DNA of 64,000 nucleotides from Candidatus Endomicrobiellum mastotermitis. GTDB taxonomy: Bacteria > Elusimicrobiota > Endomicrobiia > Endomicrobiales > Endomicrobiaceae. Shown here in pieces: positions 37,426-47,165 of this stretch. The translations under genes were made by a program, and so were the position numbers. Within the stretch, counting starts at the first letter, position 1; each line of letters opens with the position of its first letter. The stretch lies in assembly GCA_031272445.1 (NCBI GenBank), contig JAISTT010000011.1, positions 1 to 64,000 of the forward strand, read 5' to 3'. Under the pieces are notes generated by a model. It was not told the DNA's origin, ran no database searches, and worked only from the letters and a program-made list of their open reading frames with translations.

Positions 37426-38708
37426 ATACTCTTTAATACTTCATAAAAGTCAGGGAAAGATATATTAACACAATCTGAATCTTTAATTACAGTTTCGCCA
37501 TTCGCAATTAATGAAGCTATAGCTAAAGTCATCGCTAATCTATGGTCCTTAAAACTATTAAGAACAGTACCTGTTATATTAAGTTTACTATACCCATTTA
37601 TTAAAAACCCATCTTCACACGCTTTAATTTGTATACCTAGCTTCTCAAACTGACTAACTATGGCTCCTATTCTATCGACCTCCTTTACTCTAAGCTCTTC
37701 AGCTCCAGAAACTCTTGTAACACCTTCTGACTGTGCTGCGATAAGAGCAAAAATAGGGATCTCATCAATCATTCGCGGAATAAAAGAAGCATCTATATTT
37801 ATAGCCTTGAGTCTTGAATACTTTACAACTATATCACATACTGGTTCATATGAAATTTCTCTAATATTAACTAAATTAATATTCGCTCCCATCAGTTTTA
37901 GAACTTCAATTAAACCACTTCGTGTAGGATTTATACCCACACCCCTTATTATTAAGTTAGAGTTAGGCACAATTACAGCTGCTGCAATAAAAAAAGCTGC
38001 TGAAGAAATATCTCCTGGAATCGTTAAATCTTGTGCTACAAGCTTATCGGTAGGATAAATTGTAACAGAATTGCCTTTAACACTAACATTAACGCCGAAA
38101 GTCTTTAACATTCTTTCACTATGATCTCTAGATTTTACGGATTCGCTGTACGTCGTTGGACCATCGGCATATAAGCCAGCCAGTAAAACAGCAGATTTCA
38201 CTTGTGCCGTAGATCTCTCATTTTTGTAATTTATAGCCTTTAATGTTTTCCTACCATTTATTAATAAAGGAAGTAATCCTCCTTTTGACTTAATATCAGC
38301 ACCCATTTTTAGTAAAGGATCTATAATTCTCTGCATAGGTCTTATTGAAAGACTCTCATCACCTGTAATAATTGCCTCAAAGTCTTGTCCAGAAAGAATT
38401 CCTGAAAGAAGTCTTGCTGTAGTACCAGAATTTCCTGCATAAATATCATAATTTTTACACATTGGATCAGTAAGTTTTAACCCTGTACCTTTTATATAAA
38501 GACTAGTCTTATCACTTTTAATTTCTACACCCATTTTACGAAATGCTTCAATTGTTCTACTACAATCATCTGATAATAAATAGTTTCTAACAACAGAATT
38601 GCCATCAGCGAGAGAAGAAAGCATGATACTTCTATGTGTTATGGACTTATCTCCCGGAACTTCAATTATGCCTGAAACTGAATTAACTTTTCTAAGTTTT
38701 ATTTCCAT
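37416..38708 (-). CDS. aroA: 3-phosphoshikimate 1-carboxyvinyltransferase (EPSP synthase)
   Basis: Sixth step of the shikimate pathway, joining PEP and shikimate 3-phosphate. The 430 residues match the family. GDKSITHRSIM (residues 19-29), GNSGTTARLL (about 93) and the C-terminal DHRLAMTLAIA are intact. The usual R-x-K-E-S-D-R motif reads RVKEVDR, with Val for Ser. The frame is fully open although the pathway entry gene aroF just upstream is broken. Confidence 0.93.
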   Translation of the reverse strand: MEIKLRKVNSVSGIIEVPGDKSITHRSIMLSSLADGNSVVRNYLLSDDCSRTIEAFRKMGVEIKSDKTSLYIKGTGLKLTDPMCKNYDIYAGNSGTTARLLSGILSGQDFEAIITGDESLSIRPMQRIIDPLLKMGADIKSKGGLLPLLINGRKTLKAINYKNERSTAQVKSAVLLAGLYADGPTTYSESVKSRDHSERMLKTFGVNVSVKGNSVTIYPTDKLVAQDLTIPGDISSAAFFIAAAVIVPNSNLIIRGVGINPTRSGLIEVLKLMGANINLVNIREISYEPVCDIVVKYSRLKAINIDASFIPRMIDEIPIFALIAAQSEGVTRVSGAEELRVKEVDRIGAIVSQFEKLGIQIKACEDGFLINGYSKLNITGTVLNSFKDHRLAMTLAIASLIANGETVIKDSDCVNISFPDFYEVLKSICN

Positions 38709-38869
38709 TTACTTTTGCATATGTAATATTTATTTTAATCTGCTTTAAAAGAATCTTTTTCCTCATTACATCAGAGCTATTTGTGCTATTTTCTCTCAAA
38801 GCTAAACTCAAAAATCTACCAATATACTCAAAATATATATACTATTTTTTTATAATAACACAACTTTCA

Positions 38870-39903
38870 TTACGCATTAGATAAAAGCTCCCTACCAACA
38901 GATTTAGCAACCAAATTAAGTTCTCCCATTAAAGCCTTAAACTGACTTGGCAATAAACTTTGAGAACCATCTGAAAGTGCTTCTTCTGGATGAGGATGAA
39001 CTTCTATGATAAGTCCATCAGCACCAACAGCAATACACGCTTTAGCCATTGTACCAACATAGTCTCTTATACCTATTCCATGAGACGGATCTAAAATTAT
39101 AGGCAAATGTGTAAGTTTTTTAAGAACAGGAACCGCGTTCAAATCCATTGTAAACCTTGTTGAATCTTCAAAAGTTCTTATACCTCTTTCGCAAAGCATA
39201 ATATTATAGTTACCCTGCGAAAGAATATATTCCGCAGAAAGTAAAAGCTCTTTTATTGTTGTAGCCATGCCTCTTTTTAAAAGTACTGGCTTTTTCTGTT
39301 TTCCCACTGCTTTTAAGAGATCATAATTTTGTATATTTCTTGCGCCAATCTGTATTATATCACAATATTTTGACAACAAATCAACTTGCTCAACAGTCAT
39401 AGCCTCACTAATCGTAGGCATACAAAACTTCTTGCCAGACTCCTTAATATACTTTAATTAAACCTTTTTCACCAAGTCCTTGAAAAGCATAGGGTGAACT
39501 TCTTGGTTTAAATGCACCTCCACGAATTATTGTTGCCCCTGCATTTTTAACTGCCTCAGCAGTATGAATCATTAAATCTTCACTTTCAATAGCACACGGA
39601 CCAGCCATAACGTGTATTCTTTTACTACCAATCTCAATATTTTTACTCACTTTGATTACGGTATTCTCTTTTTTAAACTCTCTTGAAGCAAGCTTATAAG
39701 GCTTTTGTATCTCACTTGTATGCTCTACTACATCCATAGCCTCAAAAACTTCTTTGTATTTCTCTGCGTACTCACCTATCATTCCTATAACAGTAATATC
39801 CTTACCTTCCAAAATATAAGGTTTATATCCTAAAGCTTTTATTTTTTTCTGACACTGCTATAATCTCTCTTTTCCTAGCACCTTTTCTTAATGTTACTAT
39901 CAT
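38870..39903 (-). pseudogene. aroF: DAHP synthase (type I beta), broken by two frameshifts
   Basis: The intact ancestor would have been a DAHP synthase of about 340 residues, the first enzyme of the shikimate pathway, with an N-terminal regulatory domain. The frame from ATG 39903 reads MIVTLRKGARKREIIAVSEK, then is lost at a run of seven A (39842-39848) where six would keep the frame. It resumes in a second frame (GYKPYILEGK, then the catalytic-domain MAGPCAIESED and RGGAFKPRSSPYAFQGLGEKG) and is lost again near 39453-39462. The third frame carries the rest (PVLLKRGM, DPSHGIG, DGLIIEVHP-HPEEALSDG). Two separate lesions make read-through unlikely, so the gene is probably dead. Domain residues are otherwise well preserved, so the loss looks recent. 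Confidence 0.88.
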
Positions 39904-39956
39904 ATTAAATCTCTCTTCATGCTTAATTTATATTTGTCATATTCTAATTTTATAAA

Positions 39957-41108
39957 TTAATTACGATTTAAATTTATAAGTTTTTTTAATTTTTCTACAA
40001 ACAATTCATTTTCTTTATGAGTGCCAATAGTAACCCTAACATAATAAGGCAACTCATATTCATCCATTGATCTTAATATAATTCCCTCTTTAAGAAATTT
40101 CCCAAATAGTTCCTTACCTTTAAAAGGTAAGGAACTAAAAAGAACAAAATTCGCAGCAGAGTTAATATACTTTACTTTAAGTTTTTCAAACTCTTTATAT
40201 AAATACTTCTTCTCTTCTTTTACAAGCTTTTGACTCTTCTCAACTTGTTCTTTATCAAGTATTGCTGCCGCTGCCGCAACTTGTGCTAAAAAATTAACAT
40301 TAAAAGGTGGCCTTATTCTCTCAATATAATCTACTACTTCTTCATCCGCAAAACCATATCCTACTCTTAAACCGGCCAGTCCATAAATCTTTGAAAATGT
40401 CCTAAAAACTATAAGATTAGGATTGCCTTTTAAAAAATCAAGACCATTTGGATAGTCTTTTTCTAAAAGAGCATACTCAAAATAAGCTTCATCAAGTACA
40501 ACAAGAGGTTTAATTCCAAACTTATCATTTAGAGGCAAGTCACTCAAAAATTCCAACAACTCTGATTTTGTATTATATGTTCCAGTAGGATTGTTGGGAT
40601 TCGTTACAAAAATTGCTTTTGTTTTTTTAGTACACGCTCCCAATAAAGCCATTAAATCATAAGTGAGTCCTTCTTCTTTCATTGGAACTATAACTGCTTT
40701 TGAATCCATCAATTTTACTGCCATAGCATACCTTATAAAAGAATGTTTGGAAATTACTATTTCGTCCTCATGATTAAAAAACAATTTTGCTATAAGTTCT
40801 ATTATTTCGTCTCCACCTGCAGCTGTAAAAATGTTCTTAATTGGTAAATTATACGTTTCAGATAATGTTTTTTTAAGATAGTAGGAATTTGAATCAGGAT
40901 AAAAAAATATATCTTCAAAATTTGACTTTATTGCTTCGAGAGCTTTCTTAGAAGCTCCAAGTGGGTTTTCATTTGAAGCGAGTTTTATAACAGATTCTAA
41001 ACCAAATTCTCTCTTAATCGTATTTATTGACTTCCCTGCAATGTAGGGCTCAAAGTCTTTACAAACTTTTCTTACTATTTTTGTTATTTTCATTTTTTTA
41101 TTTAACAT
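39957..41108 (-). CDS. hisC: Histidinol-phosphate / aromatic aminotransferase
   Basis: A PLP-dependent class I/II aminotransferase of the HisC family, 383 residues. The PLP-binding lysine lies in FRTFSKIYGLAGLRVGYG (about residue 230), and ASNENPLG, NPNNPTGTY and VLDEAYFEY are family blocks. HisC acts on histidinol phosphate, and in many bacteria also transaminates phenylpyruvate and hydroxyphenylpyruvate. It lies between broken pheA and broken aroF, which suggests an original aromatic role as well. The start could be five codons later (41093); neither has a clear ribosome site. Confidence 0.88.
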   Translation of the reverse strand: MLNKKMKITKIVRKVCKDFEPYIAGKSINTIKREFGLESVIKLASNENPLGASKKALEAIKSNFEDIFFYPDSNSYYLKKTLSETYNLPIKNIFTAAGGDEIIELIAKLFFNHEDEIVISKHSFIRYAMAVKLMDSKAVIVPMKEEGLTYDLMALLGACTKKTKAIFVTNPNNPTGTYNTKSELLEFLSDLPLNDKFGIKPLVVLDEAYFEYALLEKDYPNGLDFLKGNPNLIVFRTFSKIYGLAGLRVGYGFADEEVVDYIERIRPPFNVNFLAQVAAAAAILDKEQVEKSQKLVKEEKKYLYKEFEKLKVKYINSAANFVLFSSLPFKGKELFGKFLKEGIILRSMDEYELPYYVRVTIGTHKENELFVEKLKKLINLNRN

Positions 41109-41141
41109 GTTTTATTTTTTTTCATACAATTAATTTTTTAC

Positions 41142-42217
41142 TTAAGATTTTGGATAACTACCTAAATTCTTTACAAACATACAGCTGCGTTTTAAATTTT
41201 CTAACATGTTTGATATATTTTGCTCTTCAGTATGACCATTAAAATCAACAAAAAACATATATTCCCATGCTTTTTTTTGGTTGGACGAGATTCAATTTTC
41301 ATCAAATTCACATTATTTTTGTTAAAAATTCCTAGTACATTATATAAAGTGCCCACTTTATCTTTAATTGTAAAAAGTAAACTTGTTTTATCATGACCTG
41401 TTGGTTTAGTTAAAATTTTCCCTAAAACAAAAAACCTAGTAAAATTTTCTTTAGATTCTTGTATACCTTTTTGTAAAATATATAAGCTATATATTTTTGC
41501 AGCTACTTCAGATGCAACAGCTGCCGCAAAATCCTCTCTGGTCACTTTTTTCGCTGCTTCTGCCGTTGAAGAAACTGATATCAACTCAACATCGGGATAA
41601 TTCCTCAAAATCCAATTCCTGCTTTGAGCTAAAGCATGCGCGTGCGAGTATACTCTTGTAATTCTAGTCTTAGGATCCTTAACAAGAAAACACTGCTCTA
41701 TTTTCAAACTTACCTCAGTACATATTTTAAGTTCAGTTTTAACAAGTATATCAAGAGTTGCATTCACTGAACCCTCATTAGAATTTTCTATTGGTAAAAC
41801 ACAAAAATCAGCCTTATTACTTTCAACTTAAGCAACTACTTCATTAGGACTTGAAAGTGGAATAAAACATCCAGTTGAACCAAAATTACGAATCGCAGCC
41901 TGATGAGTAAATGTAGCCCAAGGACCTAAAAATGCAATCCTTATAGGAACTTCTAAATTTCTACATGCGCTTATTATTTCCATATATATATTTTTAAATG
42001 CTTCTTCACTTAAAACATTATTAGCAGAAATAACATTTTTAACAACTTCTTCTTCACGTGATGGCACATAATAGATAATATTATTATCTTTATTCTTAAT
42101 TTTACTTTTTATTTTGGCCACATCTAAAGCAAGTGACGCTCTCCTATTTATGAGCTTTACTATTTCCTTATCCAACTTATCAATAGACTGCCTTGCTCGT
42201 TGCAACTTTAATGACAT
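41142..42217 (-). pseudogene. pheA: Chorismate mutase / prephenate dehydratase, broken
   Basis: The ancestor was a bifunctional P-protein of about 358 residues that makes phenylpyruvate from chorismate. The chorismate mutase domain is open (RQSIDKLDKEIVKLINRRA). The prephenate dehydratase domain begins with IRIAFLGPWATFTHQAA, then meets an in-frame TAA at 41828-41830; the same frame continues VESNKADFCVLPIENSNEGS. Further on, the ACT domain (GTLYNVLGIFNKNNVNLMKIESRP) is lost at a run of eight A (41271-41278). Beyond it another frame carries the true end, AWEYMFFVDFNGHTEEQ through to a TAA at 41142. So there is one nonsense codon and one frameshift. All domains remain recognisable, so the decay is recent. 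Confidence 0.88.
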
Positions 42218-42290
42218 AAATTTTCCTATTTAAAACATTTTTAACTTATACTTACCACACAAAACTAATACACCAAAAATTTTTTGAAAT

Positions 42291-42881
42291 TTACATTATC
42301 ATGGATATAACCCTTTCAACACATTTAGTACGTCTGTACGAAAAAAATAAATTTTCCATATGAAAAGTACAAAGCTTTACATCAAAAACATCAATAACTC
42401 CAAATTTGCCTAATTTATTGCAAATTATTTCTGATAAATCTAACTTGTTATTATCAAGTTTAATACTAAATTTACTCTCCATCTCACGATCTACTTCATA
42501 ACAGCACGAACGTATATGAGGACCTATATAAACTTTAACTTTTTTTAGTTTAGCACAAAACTTATCTTTCAGTAATTCAAAAGTATTCTCTATTATACCA
42601 CTATAAAGACCTCTCCAACCCACATGAATTGCAGCTTTAAACTCTTCATTTTTTGCAGATACAAGTACAGGAACACAATCCGCAGTATAAATTCCAAGCA
42701 TCAGCGCTTTATCTGTAGTAATCAATCCATCACAATCATCGATAACTGTGTCCTTGTTAGAAATATTAACAATTCTTACATTATTGCCATGGACTTGCTT
42801 TGCAACCACTAAATTAGTCGGGTTTAACTTAAGAGAACGTAAAAAAGCAGTCCTTATAACTTTATTTTTCATATCACCCAC
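42291..42881 (-). CDS. pgeF: PgeF/YfiH-family (laccase-domain) protein, N-terminus doubtful
   Basis: A member of the purine nucleoside phosphorylase/laccase-domain family; in E. coli the homologue also corrects D-/L-amino-acid errors in peptidoglycan precursors. The metal and active-site residues are present: His in AKQVHG, Cys in TADCVP and His in AIHVGWRG. The listed start is a GTG giving 196 residues against the usual 240-250. The frame is open upstream to about 42979 (KHFTTTK then IVGDMKNK) without a standard start. The G-G-V-S-x-x-x-x-x-S-L-N-L segment normally between those pieces is absent, suggesting an internal deletion. It may be partly decayed. It follows ftsZ. Confidence 0.75.
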   Translation of the reverse strand: MGDMKNKVIRTAFLRSLKLNPTNLVVAKQVHGNNVRIVNISNKDTVIDDCDGLITTDKALMLGIYTADCVPVLVSAKNEEFKAAIHVGWRGLYSGIIENTFELLKDKFCAKLKKVKVYIGPHIRSCCYEVDREMESKFSIKLDNNKLDLSEIICNKLGKFGVIDVFDVKLCTFHMENLFFSYRRTKCVERVISMIM

Positions 42882-42987
42882 GATTTTAGTAGTAGTAAAA
42901 TGCTTGCGTGGGAAAATCTTCTCTGATATAGACTTAGACTGTTTTAATTTAATAACATAGTTGTTAATAAAAATTCCTTTTTAGTTT

Positions 42988-44097
42988 TCATTTAAGAAAC
43001 CTTGGCTTCCAATAAGTATATGCTGGTTTTGATGGATCTGCTACCTCTTCAGTATTAGTTAAGTTAGACCTTGAAAAAAGATCAGATTGTACATTTTCAT
43101 TTTCATTTTTTATTACAACTTCGGCCTTATTAGTTTTAAACCCAGTAGCTATAATAGTAATTTTAATTTTATCGTCAATTCTATTATCTATGGTATGACC
43201 AAAAAATACATGTCCATTAATACCATAGCTTTTTATATCATTAAATATTTCCTGCAATGTAAAAGCAGTAACATTGGAATTTGTTGTTATATTAACAAGT
43301 GCCTTTTCAGCTTTTGATATATCATAATTATCAAGAAGTGGACTTGTTACAGCTTTCTTTACAGCTTCTTTAACATAAGAACTCGTACTTTCTCCTATTC
43401 CTATTAGTGCAGTGCCTGAATTAATCAAAATATTTTTAACATCAGCAAAATCCCTATTAATTTCGCCAGTAACAGTTATCACATCAGTAATTGCTTGAAT
43501 ACTTTGTCTTAAAACATCATCTATAATATGATAAAAAGCATCGAGAGCTATCCGTTCATTTATAACATTAAAAACCCTTTCATTTGGAATAACAATCAAA
43601 GCATCTGTATATTCCTTTAGATTTTTGATTCCTTCTTCAGCTTGTGCCATCCTGATTTTTCCTTCATGTTCAAAAGGCTTAGTAACAACTCCCACAGTAA
43701 GTATCCCAGCTTCCTTTGCAAGTTTTGCAACTACAGGAGCTGCACCTGTACCAGTTCCACCACCCATTCCAGCAGTAACAAAAAGCATATCAGCTCCATA
43801 AAGTCTCTCTTTTATTTCCTTTGCACTCTCTTCTGCAGCACATCTGCCAACCTCAGGATTACCCCCAACACCAAGTCCTTTTGTTATCTTCTCGCCAATT
43901 TGTATTATATCTGGAGCAGAAGACCTAAGCAAAGCTTGTGCATCAGTATTAATAGCCACAAAATCAACATTTCCAACATTCGCTGCAATCATCCTATTAA
44001 CAGCATTACACCCACCACCACCTACGCCCAAAATTTTAATTGTTGCAGGTTGCCCTGTACTTGTTTCTTTTATAGGTAGTAATATTTTTACACTCAT
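42988..44097 (-). CDS. ftsZ: Cell division protein FtsZ
   Basis: The tubulin-like GTPase that builds the division ring. The 369 residues contain [14 protein letters not shown] near the start and the GTP signature [13 protein letters not shown] (about residue 113). The core is complete through about 320. The end reads [13 protein letters not shown], a poor match to the usual D-I-P-x-F-[LI]-R tail that binds FtsA and ZipA. Its ATG directly abuts the ftsA stop, with a GAGGAAA ribosome site inside ftsA. Confidence 0.97.
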   Translation of the reverse strand: MSVKILLPIKETSTGQPATIKILGVGGGGCNAVNRMIAANVGNVDFVAINTDAQALLRSSAPDIIQIGEKITKGLGVGGNPEVGRCAAEESAKEIKERLYGADMLFVTAGMGGGTGTGAAPVVAKLAKEAGILTVGVVTKPFEHEGKIRMAQAEEGIKNLKEYTDALIVIPNERVFNVINERIALDAFYHIIDDVLRQSIQAITDVITVTGEINRDFADVKNILINSGTALIGIGESTSSYVKEAVKKAVTSPLLDNYDISKAEKALVNITTNSNVTAFTLQEIFNDIKSYGINGHVFFGHTIDNRIDDKIKITIIATGFKTNKAEVVIKNENENVQSDLFSRSNLTNTEEVADPSKPAYTYWKPRFLK

Positions 44098-45339
44098 TTA
44101 AAAAATTTCCTCAAACCACTTTGATATTTTTAAAAATATATTACTCTTAGATGACTTATCATCAAAATAGTTCCTTAGATTCAAAAAATCATATGCTATT
44201 GCACCTATGGCAGTAGTATAAGAAGGATCCAACAATATTTCATTTGGGCATACGATCTTATTAGAATCAGGTACTCCAATCCTTACTGAACAATTAAACA
44301 CTTTTTCAAACGCTTCAGCAAGACCAGAAAGGTTACTACCTCCACCAGTAAGAATTATTCCTCCAGATAAAAATTCACATCCATAATCATTTTTTTCTAC
44401 AATTTCTTTTATCTCATACAAAATTCTATCAATTCTTGGTGTAATTATGCCACTTACAAGTTCAAGTTTATCACATTTTCTTGTGGTCCTTCCATCTGCA
44501 CCTTTATATTCAAATTCTTCATTTTTAAAATCTTTGTAAACAAAAGCTGCTCCATACATTTCCTTAATTTCTTTTGAAATAGAGTAAGATGCCCTCAACT
44601 TATGACCAATATCCCTTGTAATATAATCTGATCCATTAGAAATTTCATCAACATGCCTAACTATACCATCAACAAAATGTACAAGACCTGTAGTAAGACC
44701 GCCAAAATCAATTACAAGGCAGCTCAGTTCCTTTTCTTCTTTTGTAACCAAAATACTACTTGCAGCTAGATATCCATAAACTCTATAATTTAAATTTGTA
44801 CCTACAGAAGTCATGGCTTTAGCTATATTACCCATATTACTACTTGAAACTACAAAAGTATGCACATCCACTTCAATATATGTACCCTCCATACCAATTG
44901 GGTTTTGTATACCTTTTTGTTGATTCAATATATACTCGCGCGGAACTATTTGAAGTATCTCCTGATCTGAATCTATCTTTATTTGTTTCTTGGCACTCTC
45001 TAGAGCGTTTTGAACCGTCTCTTGAGTAATTTCTCTCTCAGAATGACTTATACTTGCAACACCTCTTGAACTTTTTGACTTAATAAAATTACCTCGCACA
45101 GCTACAACTACATTTCCTATACGACTTCCTGTAATCTTCTCTATTTTCTCAAAAACCTCACCTATAGATATTGCTGTTTCTTGTATATCAATAACTGCAC
45201 CAGCTTTTATACCATCACATGGGACTGACACTGCACCAAAAATTTTTATCAACCTTGCTTCATCATCACATACCCCAGCAGCACAACAAATTTTATTACT
45301 ACCTATATCAAGACCCGCTATAAGTGTTTGCTTTGCCAT
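44098..45339 (-). CDS. ftsA: Cell division protein FtsA
   Basis: The actin-like protein that ties FtsZ to the inner membrane. The 413 residues show the actin-family phosphate-1 motif GLDIGSNKICC (about residues 9-19), the SHS2 region, the phosphate-2 CLVIDFGGLTTGL and the adenosine motif GGIILTGGGSNLSGL. The C-terminal amphipathic membrane helix is represented by SNIFLKISKWFEEIF. It lies immediately upstream of ftsZ, as in most bacteria. Confidence 0.95.
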   Translation of the reverse strand: MAKQTLIAGLDIGSNKICCAAGVCDDEARLIKIFGAVSVPCDGIKAGAVIDIQETAISIGEVFEKIEKITGSRIGNVVVAVRGNFIKSKSSRGVASISHSEREITQETVQNALESAKKQIKIDSDQEILQIVPREYILNQQKGIQNPIGMEGTYIEVDVHTFVVSSSNMGNIAKAMTSVGTNLNYRVYGYLAASSILVTKEEKELSCLVIDFGGLTTGLVHFVDGIVRHVDEISNGSDYITRDIGHKLRASYSISKEIKEMYGAAFVYKDFKNEEFEYKGADGRTTRKCDKLELVSGIITPRIDRILYEIKEIVEKNDYGCEFLSGGIILTGGGSNLSGLAEAFEKVFNCSVRIGVPDSNKIVCPNEILLDPSYTTAIGAIAYDFLNLRNYFDDKSSKSNIFLKISKWFEEIF

Positions 45340-45427
45340 TTAATTAACCCTTCTAAACATGATGTCTAACGTATTTTGTATTAATTTATTTAAGAATCAT
45401 TTTCACATTCATAAAACCTGTAAAATT

Positions 45428-46243
45428 TTAATCTAACACAATAGGTTTCACAAATACTCTCCCAATATCATAAAGAGTCATATCTATATATTCCAATCGT
45501 TTATACCTTAATAATGCATCTAAATAAACTTTTTGAAATTTTTTAAATTTATAAGCTAAACATTCCGATCTTTCCTTACCCCAGAGAACTCGTGTATTAT
45601 CGCTCATAATGAATATTAAGTCTTTAGTATTGTTAAATCTCATTTCATTAACATTATTAAGATAATTACCCCCACATACAGATTTAAACCTTTTAATAAA
45701 ATTTAAAAGTTTCTTTCTCTCATAATCTGATTTATAAAAAAGCTTTGGAACTTTCACTGCATTCATGAAACCACGCAATGGGAAACATATACCATCAAAA
45801 TCTATACCAAATAACTTACCAGAACTTACTACAAACGCTTCTGGAATTCTTTCATAAGCTTCAACCTTTATCCTTTGCCAACCTCTCCTAATAGTTACAT
45901 TTTTTAATTCAGGTTTTAGTTTTTTAATTTCACATTCAGCTTCAGATAAGTTAACTTTAAAAAAATTATCTCCCACCTTAAAAGGAAGAAGTTCTTTTAT
46001 TTCAGCTTTTGTAATATTCTTTGTTCTAACAACTTCTATACTTTTAACAATTATCTTATCCGAGTTGTAAATAAGATTCATCATTTTTTTAATACTAAAA
46101 CAAATTAAAACTACAAGTATAATAAATAACGTAAAGCAAAAAAACAACCTGACAACTTTTTTGTCTTTGTCATGCGCATGTAAATATCTATTCCTATTTC
46201 CAGCTGAGACATATTTATAAACATAGTGCCTCTTTTTCCCCAT
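45428..46243 (-). CDS. ftsQ: Cell division protein FtsQ/DivIB
   Basis: A bitopic division protein with a short basic cytosolic tail, one transmembrane segment (about residues 32-52) and a periplasmic POTRA domain (IIVKSIEVVRTKNITKAE, then the FtsQ domain to the end). I start at ATG 46243 (MGKKRHYVY), one base after the ddl stop, rather than at the GTG at 46255 that would overlap ddl. The protein is then 271 residues. The divergent sequence is normal for FtsQ; the identification rests on topology, the POTRA domain and its place between ddl and ftsA. Confidence 0.85.
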   Translation of the reverse strand: MGKKRHYVYKYVSAGNRNRYLHAHDKDKKVVRLFFCFTLFIILVVLICFSIKKMMNLIYNSDKIIVKSIEVVRTKNITKAEIKELLPFKVGDNFFKVNLSEAECEIKKLKPELKNVTIRRGWQRIKVEAYERIPEAFVVSSGKLFGIDFDGICFPLRGFMNAVKVPKLFYKSDYERKKLLNFIKRFKSVCGGNYLNNVNEMRFNNTKDLIFIMSDNTRVLWGKERSECLAYKFKKFQKVYLDALLRYKRLEYIDMTLYDIGRVFVKPIVLD

Positions 46244-46244
46244 T

Positions 46245-47165
46245 TTATAACGCACTCTCTAAAATTTTTAAAACCAAATCTTCAAAACTATAACCAGCAA
46301 ATTTACCTGCATCTGGGATTAAAGAAGTTTCTGTCATTCCTGGAATAGTATTATTCTCAAGAACCCAAACTTTATCATTTAAATCTACAATCATATCAAA
46401 ACGACAAATACCTTTACACTTCAAGACCTCATATAACTTTTCGGCATTATTTTGAGCCACTTTGTAAGACTTTTCAGCTATCCTAGCAGGAATTATGTGT
46501 TCTGCACCATCTTTTTGATATTTAGATTCAAAATCGTAAAACTGTCCTTTAGGAATTATCTCAACAATAGGTAATGCTTTACCATCTATAATCCCTACAG
46601 TTATTTCCTTACCTTCTATAAACTGTTCAATAAGAATATCTTCATCATATTTAAATGCCTTTTTTACAGCGCTAATAAGTTCTGAGCTTTCTTTTACTAT
46701 ACTTACACCTATCGTGGAACCTTGTGACACAGGCTTTATAATCACTGGATATTTCTTTATTTCAGGAATAAAATCAAGTCTCTTCAATACTTCCCAATCT
46801 GGAGTCAAAATCCCCATATACTTAAATAACTTCTTTGAAATATCTTTATTCATAGAAATAGAACTTGCCAAAACACCACATCCAGTATAAGGAACACCAA
46901 GCACTTTAAGCATGCCTTGAATTGTCCCATCTTCACCAAAATTGCCATGCAAAGCTAAGTAGGCAATATTTATTTTCTTCTTTTTGATTTCTTCAACAAC
47001 ATTATTGTTAACATCAATACCACAAATATCCAACTTTAGCTTATCAAGCACACCTAAAATAGCTTTACCAGATCTAATTGAAACTTCTCTTTCACTCGAA
47101 CTTCCACCATATAAAACACCTATCTTTTTTTTGTTCAATTTTATTAAAAGGCTAGAATCTATCAT
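46245..47165 (-). CDS. ddl: D-alanine--D-alanine ligase
   Basis: Makes the D-Ala-D-Ala dipeptide for peptidoglycan. The 306 residues match the shorter DdlB type. The N-terminal GVLYGGSSSEREVSIRSG (about 16-33), the ATP-grasp loop PVSQGSTIGVSIV and the Mg-binding C-terminal LENNTIPGMTETSL are intact. It overlaps murB by 4 bp at its start and runs into ftsQ at its end. The order murC-murB-ddl-ftsQ-ftsA-ftsZ is the classic dcw arrangement. Confidence 0.96.
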   Translation of the reverse strand: MIDSSLLIKLNKKKIGVLYGGSSSEREVSIRSGKAILGVLDKLKLDICGIDVNNNVVEEIKKKKINIAYLALHGNFGEDGTIQGMLKVLGVPYTGCGVLASSISMNKDISKKLFKYMGILTPDWEVLKRLDFIPEIKKYPVIIKPVSQGSTIGVSIVKESSELISAVKKAFKYDEDILIEQFIEGKEITVGIIDGKALPIVEIIPKGQFYDFESKYQKDGAEHIIPARIAEKSYKVAQNNAEKLYEVLKCKGICRFDMIVDLNDKVWVLENNTIPGMTETSLIPDAGKFAGYSFEDLVLKILESAL

